A stretch of 64,000 nt of DNA from Meandrina meandrites (lineage: Eukaryota; Cnidaria; Anthozoa; Scleractinia; Meandrinidae): contig OY855905.1 of NCBI GenBank assembly GCA_963693305.1, positions 48,058,444 through 48,122,443 on the forward strand, read 5' to 3'. The position numbers and the translations under genes are program-made. Under the pieces are notes generated by a model. That model searched no databases. It saw only the letters and a list, made by a program, of their open reading frames with translations, and was not told the DNA's origin. Shown piece after piece: positions 63,001 through 64,000 of this stretch (positions are counted from its first letter, which is position 1; the number at the start of each line of letters is the position of its first letter).

Positions 63001-63862
63001 TGCTTGCTTATTTTCTCTCTAATACCGCCACACACATAGGAGTTACTGGTTCTGGCGGAAAAAAAATAAAGATACAAAACAAAGCTGAATTAACAAGAAA
63101 CGAGGCGAGCATGGGAGCCGAGTTTCTTGTTAATTCAGCTTTGTTTTGTATCTTTATTTTTTTTGCGCCAGAACCAGTAACTCCTATGTGTGTAAGAGTT
63201 TACATGTAAAAGACTAAGGGCGCGTTCGTTTGGGAATATTCTGGAATATATTCCGGCTATTCTGCTCCTGGGAGCAGAATAGCCGGAATGGAAATCCAAG
63301 TATTCCGGAATAGGAAGAGCAGCCAAACGAACGCTAACTTGTATTATTCCAATTACTCTTATTCCGGATTGATCCCAAACGAACGCGCCCTAAGAGTTAC
63401 ATTCCAAGATCTTGTCGCCGCTTTGAGCGCCATTTTATTGAGTATCACGCAGGATATTTTTGATTGCAAACAGTAGAATGCAAGCCTAAAGATCTTATCA
63501 ACCAAATTTAAGGGTCGTAGCTTTACTGGTAAGCGTTCAGTCGGGTCGTGTTTTTAATTTTTTTATAAATTTGTCCGTAATTTTTCCGCGCTGGACTGTT
63601 TGCCTACCGACAAAATGGCGCCCAAAGCTGAGAAAAGGTAAAGCAGTTCACCTTCCACACGTCCCACGATGACTTCTTCAAGAGGATCCCATTCGTTATA
63701 TGAACATACTGGGCTCTTTAATTCCTCAGCCTGCGATTTATCACCTTCCAAGTCATCAATGAAGTCGCTGGATGGGTAGCTTCTAGCCCGCGTCTCTACT
63801 TTGCTTCTTACAAGCGTCGAACATGCCCGCCAAAACTGCAACACATCACACAGTTCCTTCAT
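42087..63862 (-). CDS. GATM: Glycine amidinotransferase (AGAT)
   Basis: Six exons with GT-AG introns give 409 residues: 63862-63652, 46879-46680, 46347-46126, 44672-44535, 44123-43791, 42212-42087. The enzyme transfers an amidino group from arginine to glycine to make guanidinoacetate, the first step of creatine synthesis, in mitochondria of animals. The N-terminus is Arg/Ser-rich and compatible with a presequence. [31 protein letters not shown] and [15 protein letters not shown] are family hallmarks. The catalytic triad is present: D240 (EPCFDAADF), H290 (NPMHIDATF) and C394 (FHCWTCD). All exon phases close, so the gene looks intact. Intron 1 is 16.8 kb because a complete Polinton sits in it. 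Without the Polinton it would be about 0.9 kb. Other introns hold a LINE fragment, a tRNA-like SINE and MITE pieces. Confidence 0.95.
45110..45812 (+). mobile_element. LINE ORF2 3' fragment, frameshifted
   Basis: Two overlapping frames (45278-45517 and 45471-45812) encode the C-terminal end of a non-LTR reverse transcriptase. The motifs are [30 protein letters not shown], then HDTRSASN and [15 protein letters not shown] frameshift near 45500 and loss of the whole 5' part make it dead. It lies in GATM intron 3, in the opposite orientation. Confidence 0.85.
46486..46580 (-). repeat. tRNA-like SINE head
   Basis: On the minus strand GTAGTTCAGTGATTAGAGCG and GTTCGATTCCCGTCGGGGAC give A- and B-box-like signals and complementary ends (GAGTTCTCG/CGGGGACTC). 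The anticodon arm is imperfect. It is likely a SINE or tRNA pseudogene in GATM intron 2. Confidence 0.55.
46880..47320. other. GATM intron 1, left of the Polinton
   Basis: Ordinary AT-rich intron sequence up to the AAGAG flank at 47316-47320. No other feature was seen. Confidence 0.5.
47321..47484. repeat. Terminal hairpin, left tip
   Basis: Two 72-nt arms (47321-47392 and 47413-47484) are complementary apart from one visible mismatch (GGCGC versus GGCGG). They enclose a 20-nt loop TCGGCTCCCATGCTCGCCTC. The structure could fold into a stable terminal stem-loop. Confidence 0.9.
47593..47643 (+). promoter_or_regulatory. 51-bp box, copy 1
   Basis: The box runs from GTGCGCCAGAATTATTTTCC to CTGCACTTGTATATA. 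The ATG of the 81-residue ORF follows 8 bases later (47652). The same box precedes three other ORFs of the element. Confidence 0.65.
47652..47897 (+). CDS. TIR-encoded 81-residue protein, left copy
   Basis: The product is small and hydrophilic, with a basic N-terminal third ([13 protein letters not shown], nuclear-signal-like) and an acidic, helical C-terminal part ([19 protein letters not shown]). It has no membrane segment or cysteine motif. It starts just after the 51-bp box, which supports the chosen ATG. Because it lies in the TIR it exists in two copies reading inward from each end. The family is unknown; a DNA-binding or regulatory role is only suggested by charge and position. Confidence 0.55.
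   Translation: MGRGRNYGPVDQSTKKPKLSKNKKRGDLQLFHPQTIGENTELPILVSEELLAEMKKMSPQELMNILLPDNANNVSSTSEKK
47900..48057 (+). pseudogene. Truncated paralog of the zinc-protein gene
   Basis: The frame reads [20 protein letters not shown] and then ends. This closely matches residues 11-30 of the zinc-binding protein encoded at 48093-48428, but the cysteine part is missing and it runs into the second 51-bp box. It looks like a duplicated gene start trapped inside the TIR. The same remnant is in the right TIR. Confidence 0.65.
48030..48080 (+). promoter_or_regulatory. 51-bp box, copy 2
   Basis: Differs from copy 1 at about one base. It ends exactly at the inner TIR edge. The zinc-protein ATG (48093) follows after an AT-rich ACAATATAAA. 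Confidence 0.65.
48093..48428 (+). CDS. Small zinc-binding protein, 111 residues
   Basis: The N-terminal helix ([17 protein letters not shown]) resembles a short F-box-like or LPxEL helix. It is followed by a cysteine cluster, C60-x2-C63-x2-C66 and C72-x2-C75, fit to bind zinc, and an acidic tyrosine-rich tail. The start at 48093 is chosen over an upstream in-frame ATG at 48018 because the 51-bp box lies directly before it. It is the first unique gene inside the left TIR. Similar short LPxEL/zinc proteins occur in Polintons and some large DNA viruses, but the role here is unknown. Confidence 0.65.
   Translation: METLELIKTLPPELREKIYKEFIKIKLRERAALGWNEVNAAIAEAPVCDHNQQIVKVLFCYKCGHCRRNYLCNLCKRNGVRHYLGYPIYDEDDYDECFKKSWYDSWCGAVA
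48429..48622. terminator. Convergent 3' region with hairpin
   Basis: Between two tail-to-tail genes lies AAAGAAATCATTCTTT (stem AAAGAA/TTCTTT) followed by AATAAAG. A polyadenylation or termination zone for the plus-strand gene is plausible. Confidence 0.35.
48623..49291 (-). CDS. Polinton membrane-active protein, 222 residues
   Basis: A proline/threonine-rich N-terminus (1-30) and a helical region with KKYKRTKT (57-64) precede a long Gly/Ala-rich hydrophobic stretch (about 68-117, including [12 protein letters not shown]). A charged helical C-terminal half follows, with [14 protein letters not shown] protein of this plan, with a basic helix, glycine-rich hydrophobic hairpin and charged tail, is a recurrent accessory gene of cnidarian and fish Polintons. 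A role in membrane penetration or virion structure is inferred only. It is transcribed on the minus strand after the penton-like gene, 27 bp away. Confidence 0.65.
   Translation of the reverse strand: MASNVLPTAPAYEQTETQTTLYPILPTQPDNNFRMQKANEVLKYLSDEVSHYRLVAKKYKRTKTIINYASFSSGGISGFLSAGGVAAAFTGIGIPAAIPIGCVASLFGLTAAGLTGFYKKLEPKLIKHCKIMTLALSKCDTVNRILSKSLIDGKISDSEFQSILDERESYRIQKEILRKGTLPKEKNKQSSPDIEKIRQEAMHEERIRLQKKFLGSAVDVSK
49319..50034 (-). pseudogene. Penton-like minor capsid protein, frameshifted
   Basis: The first frame (50034-49531) gives 167 residues and ends shortly after HYFVNCDLS. The second (49537-49319), in the -1 frame, begins [16 protein letters not shown] and carries [15 protein letters not shown] near its end. 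Both halves match the typical order of Polinton penton/single-jelly-roll proteins, where the NCDL and LNGK segments are adjacent. A single-base loss near 49540 explains the break. A programmed -1 shift is possible, but no good slippery heptamer is visible. The gene lies next to the other virion-type genes. If the break is real the element cannot make this capsid subunit from one frame. Confidence 0.7.
50082..51824 (+). CDS. Large 580-residue structural candidate, unknown
   Basis: The N-terminus is Gly-rich and then Lys/Ala-rich (about 1-45, a disordered region). A large mixed globular region follows (about 60-500). A Pro/Lys-rich stretch (about 510-555) and one C-terminal transmembrane helix (about 562-579, [16 protein letters not shown]) close the protein. 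There is no signal peptide, Walker motif or protease motif. It is the second-longest gene of the element and faces the penton-like gene head to head, so a virion surface or membrane-anchored structural role is inferred. It overlaps the 396-residue gene tail to tail by 14 bp. I do not recognise the fold. A second capsid or vertex protein is a possibility. Confidence 0.8.
   Translation: MDNEWTGGGGWLNAYSRQQNTKSAAKADKTAKAAKDKAPQPSQHGSASALLKWIQTPEANSIAKVAEQKAWKTFNAKYPNADKSKFEPQTDFTKDHTATSEIYFKAGPGNLINVFGSDSKYWSPEMKSALGVGQSSEGFPQQLTPSGLKGDSLPIPAVGFHDAAPSLKKIFNDQLNIYVTPDQYFTTKFREVFQKTKLTHHSGKESKTWLAGPNMKYWPQQLNFAVWCATTGCGISREIFDNNYAMPENVRAFYKFHIYFTVRRILFQMGGIQSMSALPGDPTFDQINNKYDVASYKRICNEFGVDPSSDFRYTAGANHGLGSVYVYASYIGPAKEEGDIYPGGAKKFSDEGGKGKDGNLIYYIEPDDAAYGQADWFCPNVAEGLTQAGLSRINQSIEAFVYCVLGSQVNVRSSILGSGGRAKEAQSEFLVLVEDSIRQPDLAKSVQRYQLAVDEAKVRLNLAVCPGAWLMPASMVINTESTIGYNNQLKQAVPGMKLGVNDEVNKSTKKVGVTNMSGDPSKVKRPIGHTSDKKPPVVPAQPEKIEPVQATQVTAKPTAHENNKVYLIAGGALFAFITAF
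51811..53001 (-). CDS. Coiled-coil membrane protein, 396 residues
   Basis: Residues 1-75 are acidic and low complexity. About 80-145 form a small globular region with [10 protein letters not shown]. About 150-295 are a strongly charged coiled coil ([15 protein letters not shown]). About 303-392 hold two hydrophobic segments ([20 protein letters not shown] and [16 protein letters not shown]) separated by an amphipathic Gly/Lys region ([18 protein letters not shown]). The plan resembles other Polinton membrane proteins and suggests membrane remodelling or penetration. The start at 53001 is preceded 5 bp upstream by two tandem 15-bp dyads, pointing to specific regulation. Its 3' end overlaps the 580-residue gene. 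Confidence 0.75.
   Translation of the reverse strand: MAEGGGFGETDPLMEHTDDRNVEDDGDTTGPFDPGSASTPGRRERIPMRNTTMNRPPERGSHTAETSFIEGSGNLTREFQLQEAQNKIKYYFPEYNESIDLSINNRGKIIAKGPRGGDIEVFKSDKKSLLSTFINRFKTKLGFKREDFLDKQKKEKGKWEKYIADKQKISKDTSKDSSERALAERNIKKAKEEIAKIDYQINAVENQILGQETRIPEAPTLQEFQQHEAERQEREEEIRQERQKQEEIANDENTPQAERQQARERVDDLDQEINEIENEREEEIERLSLTDKLREKVKEIFKKYGFTVTAVLLAVGTTIGVILSSLSNGLKAVAKGVGDGFQTLGKKIAGILPGLLGSIVSFVFRAAGQVISFLGKNAWLLIVGVAVFLFEQVKKR
53007..53036. promoter_or_regulatory. Two tandem 15-bp dyads
   Basis: ATCAACAAAGTTGAT occurs twice head to tail (53007-53021 and 53022-53036). Each is a dyad of ATCAAC/GTTGAT half-sites around AAA. They lie 5 bp before the 396-residue gene's ATG (minus) and in the shared upstream region of the capsid gene. 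Operator or RNA-hairpin function is inferred. Confidence 0.6.
53098..54351 (+). CDS. Major capsid protein, double-jelly-roll type
   Basis: The product has 417 residues, rich in beta-prone segments. Landmarks typical of Polinton/adintovirus hexon proteins are present: [19 protein letters not shown], the [13 protein letters not shown] stretch, [16 protein letters not shown], and [18 protein letters not shown] followed by [11 protein letters not shown]. The protein would form trimeric capsomers of an icosahedral shell. The frame is intact. It is followed 6 bp later by the packaging ATPase, the expected partner, and is probably transcribed with it. The TATATTCTTTACAATA leader just before the ATG resembles other leaders in the element. 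The assignment is from motif order; a structure prediction would confirm the fold. Confidence 0.75.
   Translation: MDGVQENLRPTRSEKTLGALKAERAVKRITFERTEANPQETLYVSVPKLNESEVIVPGSLALRFNIDLSGGHANNFLVDNVGRALVNELAVKHSGEILQDTVGYDIYKIFEDLFLSQEERDNMLQDGIQSEDLNKIRSNSGDKKTSSVAAENKLNGIYGTKYRIRLDHQILNDHGTFYPQALYNDLVFELTLAPASQVVRGSDTKQLKYKLTNIQLEYEMIRSKTLADEALSEYTNGKEFAYDHIQRNKVVIFAKGTDTRLNIRVNPQRRSLKGILLLFVEPYVAGARQAENYLNPDLTKVSVTVNGSPNRVYNNGLEGIDIWEEVKRFFFKAENKTQHMNATKFYTESKFGVMIDLRSMADHSMHGSGTRLVNTKDGVQLELERKASGSGNVHCHIYLISDAQMNILGKQLESMQL
54357..54962 (+). CDS. A32-like genome-packaging ATPase
   Basis: 201 residues of FtsK/HerA-superfamily type. Walker A is GPTNSGKS (14-21) and Walker B is TLIILDD (88-94, acidic D93/D94). 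[13 protein letters not shown] (about 116-128) corresponds to the sensor-like region that often ends in TQ. The short length and single ATPase domain match the packaging ATPases of Polintons, virophages and poxviruses, which drive DNA into capsids. It lies between the capsid gene (5 bp gap) and the 199-residue gene (18 bp gap). Confidence 0.85.
   Translation: MDASKIPFNALIVGPTNSGKSKYVVDQIYGPFRGKFDYIVLICPTFAHNKTYHRIGENDPRMFVIICKQHEVEIFLNVVSWLFEGTNTLIILDDCAASKDVKGRTGQLVNLGFSARHIGISVWVLTQKITSITPSFRENVAAIVLFYTPSAKTTKAIFDDYAGELSHDEYKSLISKLKERKFSYLVFSLRYPYGIHFELKK
54981..55580 (+). CDS. Conserved-looking 199-residue protein, unknown
   Basis: The first ATG is at 54981, with TATATAGTGACA just upstream. 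The product is helical and soluble, with an N-terminal Pro/Ser-rich part (about 20-50) and a compact helical domain (about 60-175: [25 protein letters not shown], then [23 protein letters not shown]). Its tail is acidic. It contains one cysteine and no protease signature. Position after the ATPase suggests a virion or packaging accessory role. A possible 3' hairpin (TAAGCA ... TGCTTA) follows the stop. Confidence 0.6.
   Translation: MGEQEFAEIMNLNLDLLEAEPSSGPAGSSIVPDLTSLTAPGPDIPALREKLNVLVSTGKAKEAIGVQLTHEQVKRLSDKDVEKYIKRYETYVGSKTTETLIDSCIFLVTKAVGMAVDIQDIDAYQKELRNDYIINQELSNLAGNLAFKWGRFLALANAALITTKHIDFNSHLQRKDKAKLEEIPEHTSPTAEQFQTNSE
55628..56059 (+). CDS. Small basic protein with C-terminal membrane helix
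   Basis: 143 residues. The first 105 are low complexity, Thr/Pro/Ala-rich with basic stretches ([30 protein letters not shown]). Residues about 112-128 ([16 protein letters not shown]) form one membrane helix, followed by a Lys-rich tail. The composition resembles DNA-condensing core proteins fused to an anchor, but function is unproven. Confidence 0.6.
   Translation: MSTEQSEAFKEVANSPGETSQVEITQQATTPTPTTAPRAKNPKRVAAGKAVAERTRLAREQQKKAAAEAAVIIANNKASGVNPTPQATAPVTIADETPKNTKVDNSSLTTTQWLAVGSIAVSLIGIYYKREELKALFSKKKYT
56195..56317 (+). CDS. 40-residue membrane peptide
   Basis: ATG at 56195, stop at 56317. A short N-terminal part (MKKVDFPQ) leads into a hydrophobic segment [16 protein letters not shown] and ends with a charged tail. 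It has its own AT-rich leader (AATATTATATCTGCC) and sits in a row of small membrane proteins on the same strand. Its size makes it uncertain. Confidence 0.45.
   Translation: MKKVDFPQALISTAAIIGIGMIWYDFNMKVFLTVRELMNN
56404..56625 (+). CDS. 73-residue membrane protein
   Basis: Two moderately hydrophobic segments, [17 protein letters not shown] (about 16-32) and [18 protein letters not shown] (about 46-63), are separated by a short loop. The stop is followed at once by a strong stem-loop shared with the next gene. It is similar in plan to small accessory proteins of other Polintons. The function is unknown. Confidence 0.55.
   Translation: MSDNKLVKTITDAATLTGLVAGIGWVAKKVVKENFTSDPSSSAMNYVKFTAVMAGSIALKQYLEDQKILPTSM
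56626..56661 (+). terminator. 3' stem-loop after the 73-residue gene
   Basis: GTGGG ... CCCAC encloses AGCAAC-TGA-GTTGCT, a hairpin starting at the base after the stop. The core TCAGCAACTGAGTTGCTACC and the following ACACCCCA are identical to the element after the next gene (57160-57193). It could be a transcript-end or RNA-stability signal. Confidence 0.5.
56662..56676. promoter_or_regulatory. 15-bp dyad, inverted copy
   Basis: ATCAACTTTGTTGAT, the reverse complement of the dyad at 53007. It lies right after the stem-loop and before the next gene's AT-rich leader. Confidence 0.5.
56718..56732. promoter_or_regulatory. 15-bp dyad next to a start codon
   Basis: ATCAACAAAGTTGAT ends 2 bp before the ATG of the 140-residue gene, after a TATATAATT leader. 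Confidence 0.55.
56735..57157 (+). CDS. 140-residue protein with C-terminal membrane helix
   Basis: A weakly hydrophobic N-terminus ([21 protein letters not shown], about 10-30) precedes a charged helical middle ([19 protein letters not shown]). A proline-rich linker and a C-terminal helix ([19 protein letters not shown], about 122-140) follow. It is bracketed by a dyad upstream and a stem-loop downstream. Role unknown; a minor virion membrane protein is possible. Confidence 0.6.
   Translation: MASIAIMADGAILNAAAFIGGNYLAKALGGGDAALDEKVRHDKALEAYQAAYAKYSRDRTKLLDWIATNTQVKEQAKQNFTNTDYAFKLYNQAHPDKQMIPPKEPKFSDFYQPSQQQKNGELMFVGAGALALGYAAFRFL
57160..57193 (+). terminator. 3' stem-loop after the 140-residue gene
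   Basis: GGGTA ... TACCC with inner stem AGCAAC/GTTGCT and TGA loop, two bases after the stop codon. It is nearly identical to the stem-loop at 56626. Confidence 0.5.
57228..58262 (+). CDS. Polinton retroviral-type integrase
   Basis: 344 residues with an rve-type DDE core: D78 (VHQADLLF), D143 ([11 protein letters not shown]) and E178 ([17 protein letters not shown]), with 34 residues between the last two. The enzyme cuts the 3' ends and joins the element to host DNA. The N-terminal 70 residues lack an obvious HHCC zinc finger. The C-terminal part (about 255-325, beta-rich, [10 protein letters not shown] and WSLKVYNIE) looks SH3-like, and no chromodomain is seen. A 15-bp dyad lies inside the coding sequence at 57317-57331. 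The last 21 bases overlap the PolB gene tail to tail. Confidence 0.9.
   Translation: MDAKLAKTYYSPGGYWKGFAAIKKLAEAASSTKLIIPEETAKKWLFKQALWQIFLPAPKRIPRPKFDVPIPNKVHQADLLFLPHDKLPRGRKVFKYALTVVDVASRYKEAEPLTSKNSDEVALAFKRIYKRSPLKWPELLQVDPGREFMGAVTKEMENHKTYIRRGRVDIHRDQAIVERFNRTLAERLFGHQYAVEMRSNESQRSTAWVKRLPEVVAALNNEVTSLIGKKPVVAIKEKNVTSVPSTKYLRPVGESEKKLPSIVNVRYLYQPGEREGGVKRATDPIWSLKVYNIERSFTKPKQPVLYYLHDGPKRGFVREELLLCLQTHNYPPSNYNISLFLHLC
58242..62426 (-). CDS. Protein-primed DNA polymerase B
   Basis: 1,394 residues. The exonuclease domain has ExoI YADFEAL (D380, E382), Exo[13 protein letters not shown] (D623) and ExoIII Y766-x3-D770. The polymerase domain has motif [13 protein letters not shown] (D866), motif [11 protein letters not shown] (1027-1036) and motif C YTDTDS (1127-1132). 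An N-terminal C2H2-like finger (C322, C325, H338, C342) and an endonuclease-VII-like zinc module (C565, C568, DHCH at 583-586, H596, C599, N600) are inserted before ExoII, as in other Polinton polymerases. The last 50 residues are repeats of about 14-15 residues. The ATG lies 8 bp after a 51-bp box at the TIR inner edge. The enzyme replicates the element from its ends. All catalytic motifs are present. Confidence 0.97.
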   Translation of the reverse strand: MAAARFSSNVLQKFYGPITREEKRNLPQPLQPERVLTRDGFRISQSNFQEWLRVWLMTVSQTNPNNKDIYMFKNANKEKYTNLIEQEILKLGSVKVSFGLKVNFEIERNGETQEMSHYFKEDQPHVFTRYDKEQIEQKYEEFMERIKGEIENWSLLGSGWEIESIELAYVNVAKYQPLRGGTYLPLPADLAKKKAIINVKNKDNECLKWALRAALFPPKDGKDPQRPSKYPKNDGINYKGIDFPTPVKQIDKLEKQNQNLAINVFGWEKDTVIVHRISSKEKSVKRINLMLIEKGERQHYCWVKRESALLFDKAINNKTFYCMRCLTRFTRALTLVEHEKYCNGVNGRPTKIDMPEEGENILAFQNHQKQMKAPYVIYADFEALVKKIQGCERYSESEKKCKSYTEKTEWHEACGYSYIVVKSDGEVTGSKVYRGENAVKSFLESIMEEKKKIREMLAKQEPITMTHEDWYDFKNAYNCYICEKKLVKENYWDSLPVYTRGLITGEDDYQGQYHRRCFFNEQKYQRKGLEPLSSQVTKGGKEFEIIILKKPEQKDKYKAKQQTDCYLCKKPLLQKNYRDAVKDHCHMTGKYRGAAHSQCNLKLRINPKTDQIPVVFHNLRGYDAHHLMQAMSNLKKEVKCVANNMEKYITISVDGLRFIDSLNFLQGSLDSLVEARLESQVEETPKEALKITSTLSNGSDLLYKKGIYPYEYMDSWAKFSETSLPKKEDFYSKLNDEHIIEYEYAHAKKVWETFDCKTLGDYHDLYVKTDVALLADVFENFRKLCLRQYGLDPAHYFTSPGLSWDALLKKTGVELELLTDHEMHMFVERGIRGGISMVSKRHAKANNPLVSDYDERKPNSYIMYLDANNLYGWAMSKPLPKSGFKWKRVMPTEEEILNKKENAKKGWILEVDLEYPAELHKEHNSYPLAPEKKVVKKENMSDYQNNLIKELDLKIPNSKKLLLTLEDKKDYVVHYENLKFYLKQGMKLKRVKRALEFEQECWMEPYIRMNTEFRKQASNDFEKNFYKLMNNSVFGKTMENLRNRVDIKIVRSNEKDKIRKLIASPLYARHVIFTNDLVGIDMHKSRLLLNKPVYTGMTILDKSKILMYDFFYNHLKKQYGEKCELLYTDTDSLLLKIETEDVYKDIKVNENFYDTSDYPKEHPLHSTVNKKVLGKMKDECAGTPILEYVGLRSKMYSVMKADESKKGIDKIKKDFPEAEIKECTCEGKKVQAIMAKDAELVKKIKKKHPKAKVSQCCKMIKVDEINVKKAKGVKKIVVKKQIKHEQYKQVLFSKEQMWHGMNILRSEGHEIYGMHVNKVSLSPFDSKRWIADDGVSTKAYGYNSAMEEIEALFDTAEIKEMEALFATTEMKEIEASLTNAEIKEIEEALTEMQK
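62434..62484 (-). promoter_or_regulatory. 51-bp box, copy 3 (PolB leader)
   Basis: On the minus strand it ends CTGCACTTGTATATA, then CGCCGAG, then the PolB ATG at 62426. The TATATA string is too close to the ATG for a usual TATA box with a leader, so it may act as an initiator-type or very short-leader promoter. Confidence 0.65.
62457..62614 (-). pseudogene. Truncated zinc-protein paralog, right copy
   Basis: TIR copy of the remnant at 47900-48057. Confidence 0.65.
62617..62862 (-). CDS. TIR-encoded 81-residue protein, right copy
   Basis: Identical in sequence to the left-TIR protein and read inward on the minus strand. The 51-bp box lies just upstream (62871-62921). See the left copy for composition. 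Two identical genes per element would double its dosage. Confidence 0.55.
   Translation of the reverse strand: MGRGRNYGPVDQSTKKPKLSKNKKRGDLQLFHPQTIGENTELPILVSEELLAEMKKMSPQELMNILLPDNANNVSSTSEKK
62871..62921 (-). promoter_or_regulatory. 51-bp box, copy 4
   Basis: TIR counterpart of copy 1, directly before the right 81-residue ORF. Confidence 0.65.
63030..63193. repeat. Terminal hairpin, right tip
   Basis: 72-nt arms around the loop GAGGCGAGCATGGGAGCCGA, the inverse of the left tip. It borders the flanking AAGAG. Confidence 0.9.
63218..63390. repeat. 173-bp MITE, TAA target duplication
   Basis: Ends GGGCGCGTTCGTTTGGGA and TCCCAAACGAACGCGCCC, flanked by TAA on both sides. The interior holds a perfect TTCCGGCTATTCTGCTCC foldback. 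Same family as 1894-1987. It lies 25 bp from the Polinton's right end. Confidence 0.85.
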
Positions 63863-64000
63863 TTGTGGTTGCTATTTATAATGGTAATAGGACTTAGTGG
63901 AATCTAATTCAGTTTGTAATCATACGTCGAATGACCGCGAAATGGGAGTCCGTTTTGTTTAATCACGAGTGTGATAAAGAAAGAATTGGAAGACACGAAG
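63863..64000. other. Upstream flank of GATM
   Basis: Presumed 5' UTR or promoter DNA of GATM. It is too short to recognise core elements. Confidence 0.3.

Larger units (their letters stand above)
47321..63193. mobile_element. Polinton/Maverick (adintovirus-like), 15.9 kb
   Basis: The element is bounded by 760-bp terminal inverted repeats. It encodes protein-primed PolB, a retroviral-type integrase, a packaging ATPase, a double-jelly-roll-type major capsid protein, a penton-like protein and about ten accessory frames. This is the self-synthesising transposon/virus gene set. The length lies in the usual 15-20 kb range. AAGAG flanks both ends (47316-47320 and 63194-63198), a candidate target duplication one base shorter than the 6 bp normal for Polintons. 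Only one mismatch was noticed between the TIRs, which suggests recent insertion or end homogenisation. All genes except the penton-like gene appear open. No adenain-like protease was found. It lies in intron 1 of GATM. Confidence 0.95.
62434..63193 (-). repeat. Polinton right terminal inverted repeat
   Basis: Inverse of 47321-48080 with one noticed mismatch. The inner end touches the PolB leader, so PolB and the zinc-protein gene at the other end share identical upstream sequence. Confidence 0.95.

Overview
The window looks like nuclear DNA of a cnidarian, most likely an anthozoan (coral or sea-anemone type). It is AT-rich and intron-rich, crowded with short inverted-repeat transposons, tRNA-derived SINEs and LINE fragments, and carries animal genes split by GT-AG introns. 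The exact species cannot be read from the sequence.

Layout. 0-5.4 kb is repeats, including a 2.8-kb TTA-flanked element with no visible transposase. 7.6-12.5 kb holds a minus-strand gene of unknown function built from similar coiled-coil modules, one per phase-0 exon. 13-15.2 kb has a minisatellite and MITEs. 15.6-20.9 kb is a tandem array of decayed exons that resemble NUBP-type Fe-S scaffold ATPases. 21-25.5 kb holds a MITE, microsatellites, tandem tRNA-like units and a duplicated 30-bp minisatellite. 26.2-28.0 kb is a predicted five-exon, 178-residue unknown gene (minus). 30.9-39.4 kb is a nine-exon JmjC/cupin oxygenase gene (minus) with a signal peptide and an HQEL C-terminus. 42.1-63.9 kb is a six-exon glycine amidinotransferase (GATM) gene (minus) with its catalytic residues intact.

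The main discovery is a complete Polinton/Maverick (adintovirus-like) element of 15,873 bp at 47321-63193. It sits wholly inside GATM intron 1, so the first GATM exon lies at 63.65-63.86 kb and the second at 46.7 kb. The element has 760-bp terminal inverted repeats (one mismatch noticed between the two ends) and a 5-bp flanking direct repeat. Each TIR tip is itself a 72-nt-arm hairpin. Gene order from the left: TIR ORF (+), zinc-binding protein (+), membrane protein (-), penton-like protein with a frameshift (-), 580-residue unknown (+), coiled-coil membrane protein (-), double-jelly-roll-type capsid protein (+), A32-type packaging ATPase (+), five small proteins (+), retroviral-type integrase (+), protein-primed DNA polymerase B (-), TIR ORF (-). 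The integrase and polymerase serve insertion and replication. The ATPase, capsid and penton genes imply a virion. No adenain-like protease, normally part of the Polinton core set, is recognisable.

The element also carries regulatory-looking repeats not explained by coding: a 51-bp box directly upstream of four ORFs, six copies of a 15-bp dyad (ATCAACAAAGTTGAT), three of them abutting start codons, and a shared stem-loop right after the stop codons of two neighbouring genes. Product names rest on motif reading, not database searches. Splice sites were placed by reading GT/AG and checking that phases close.
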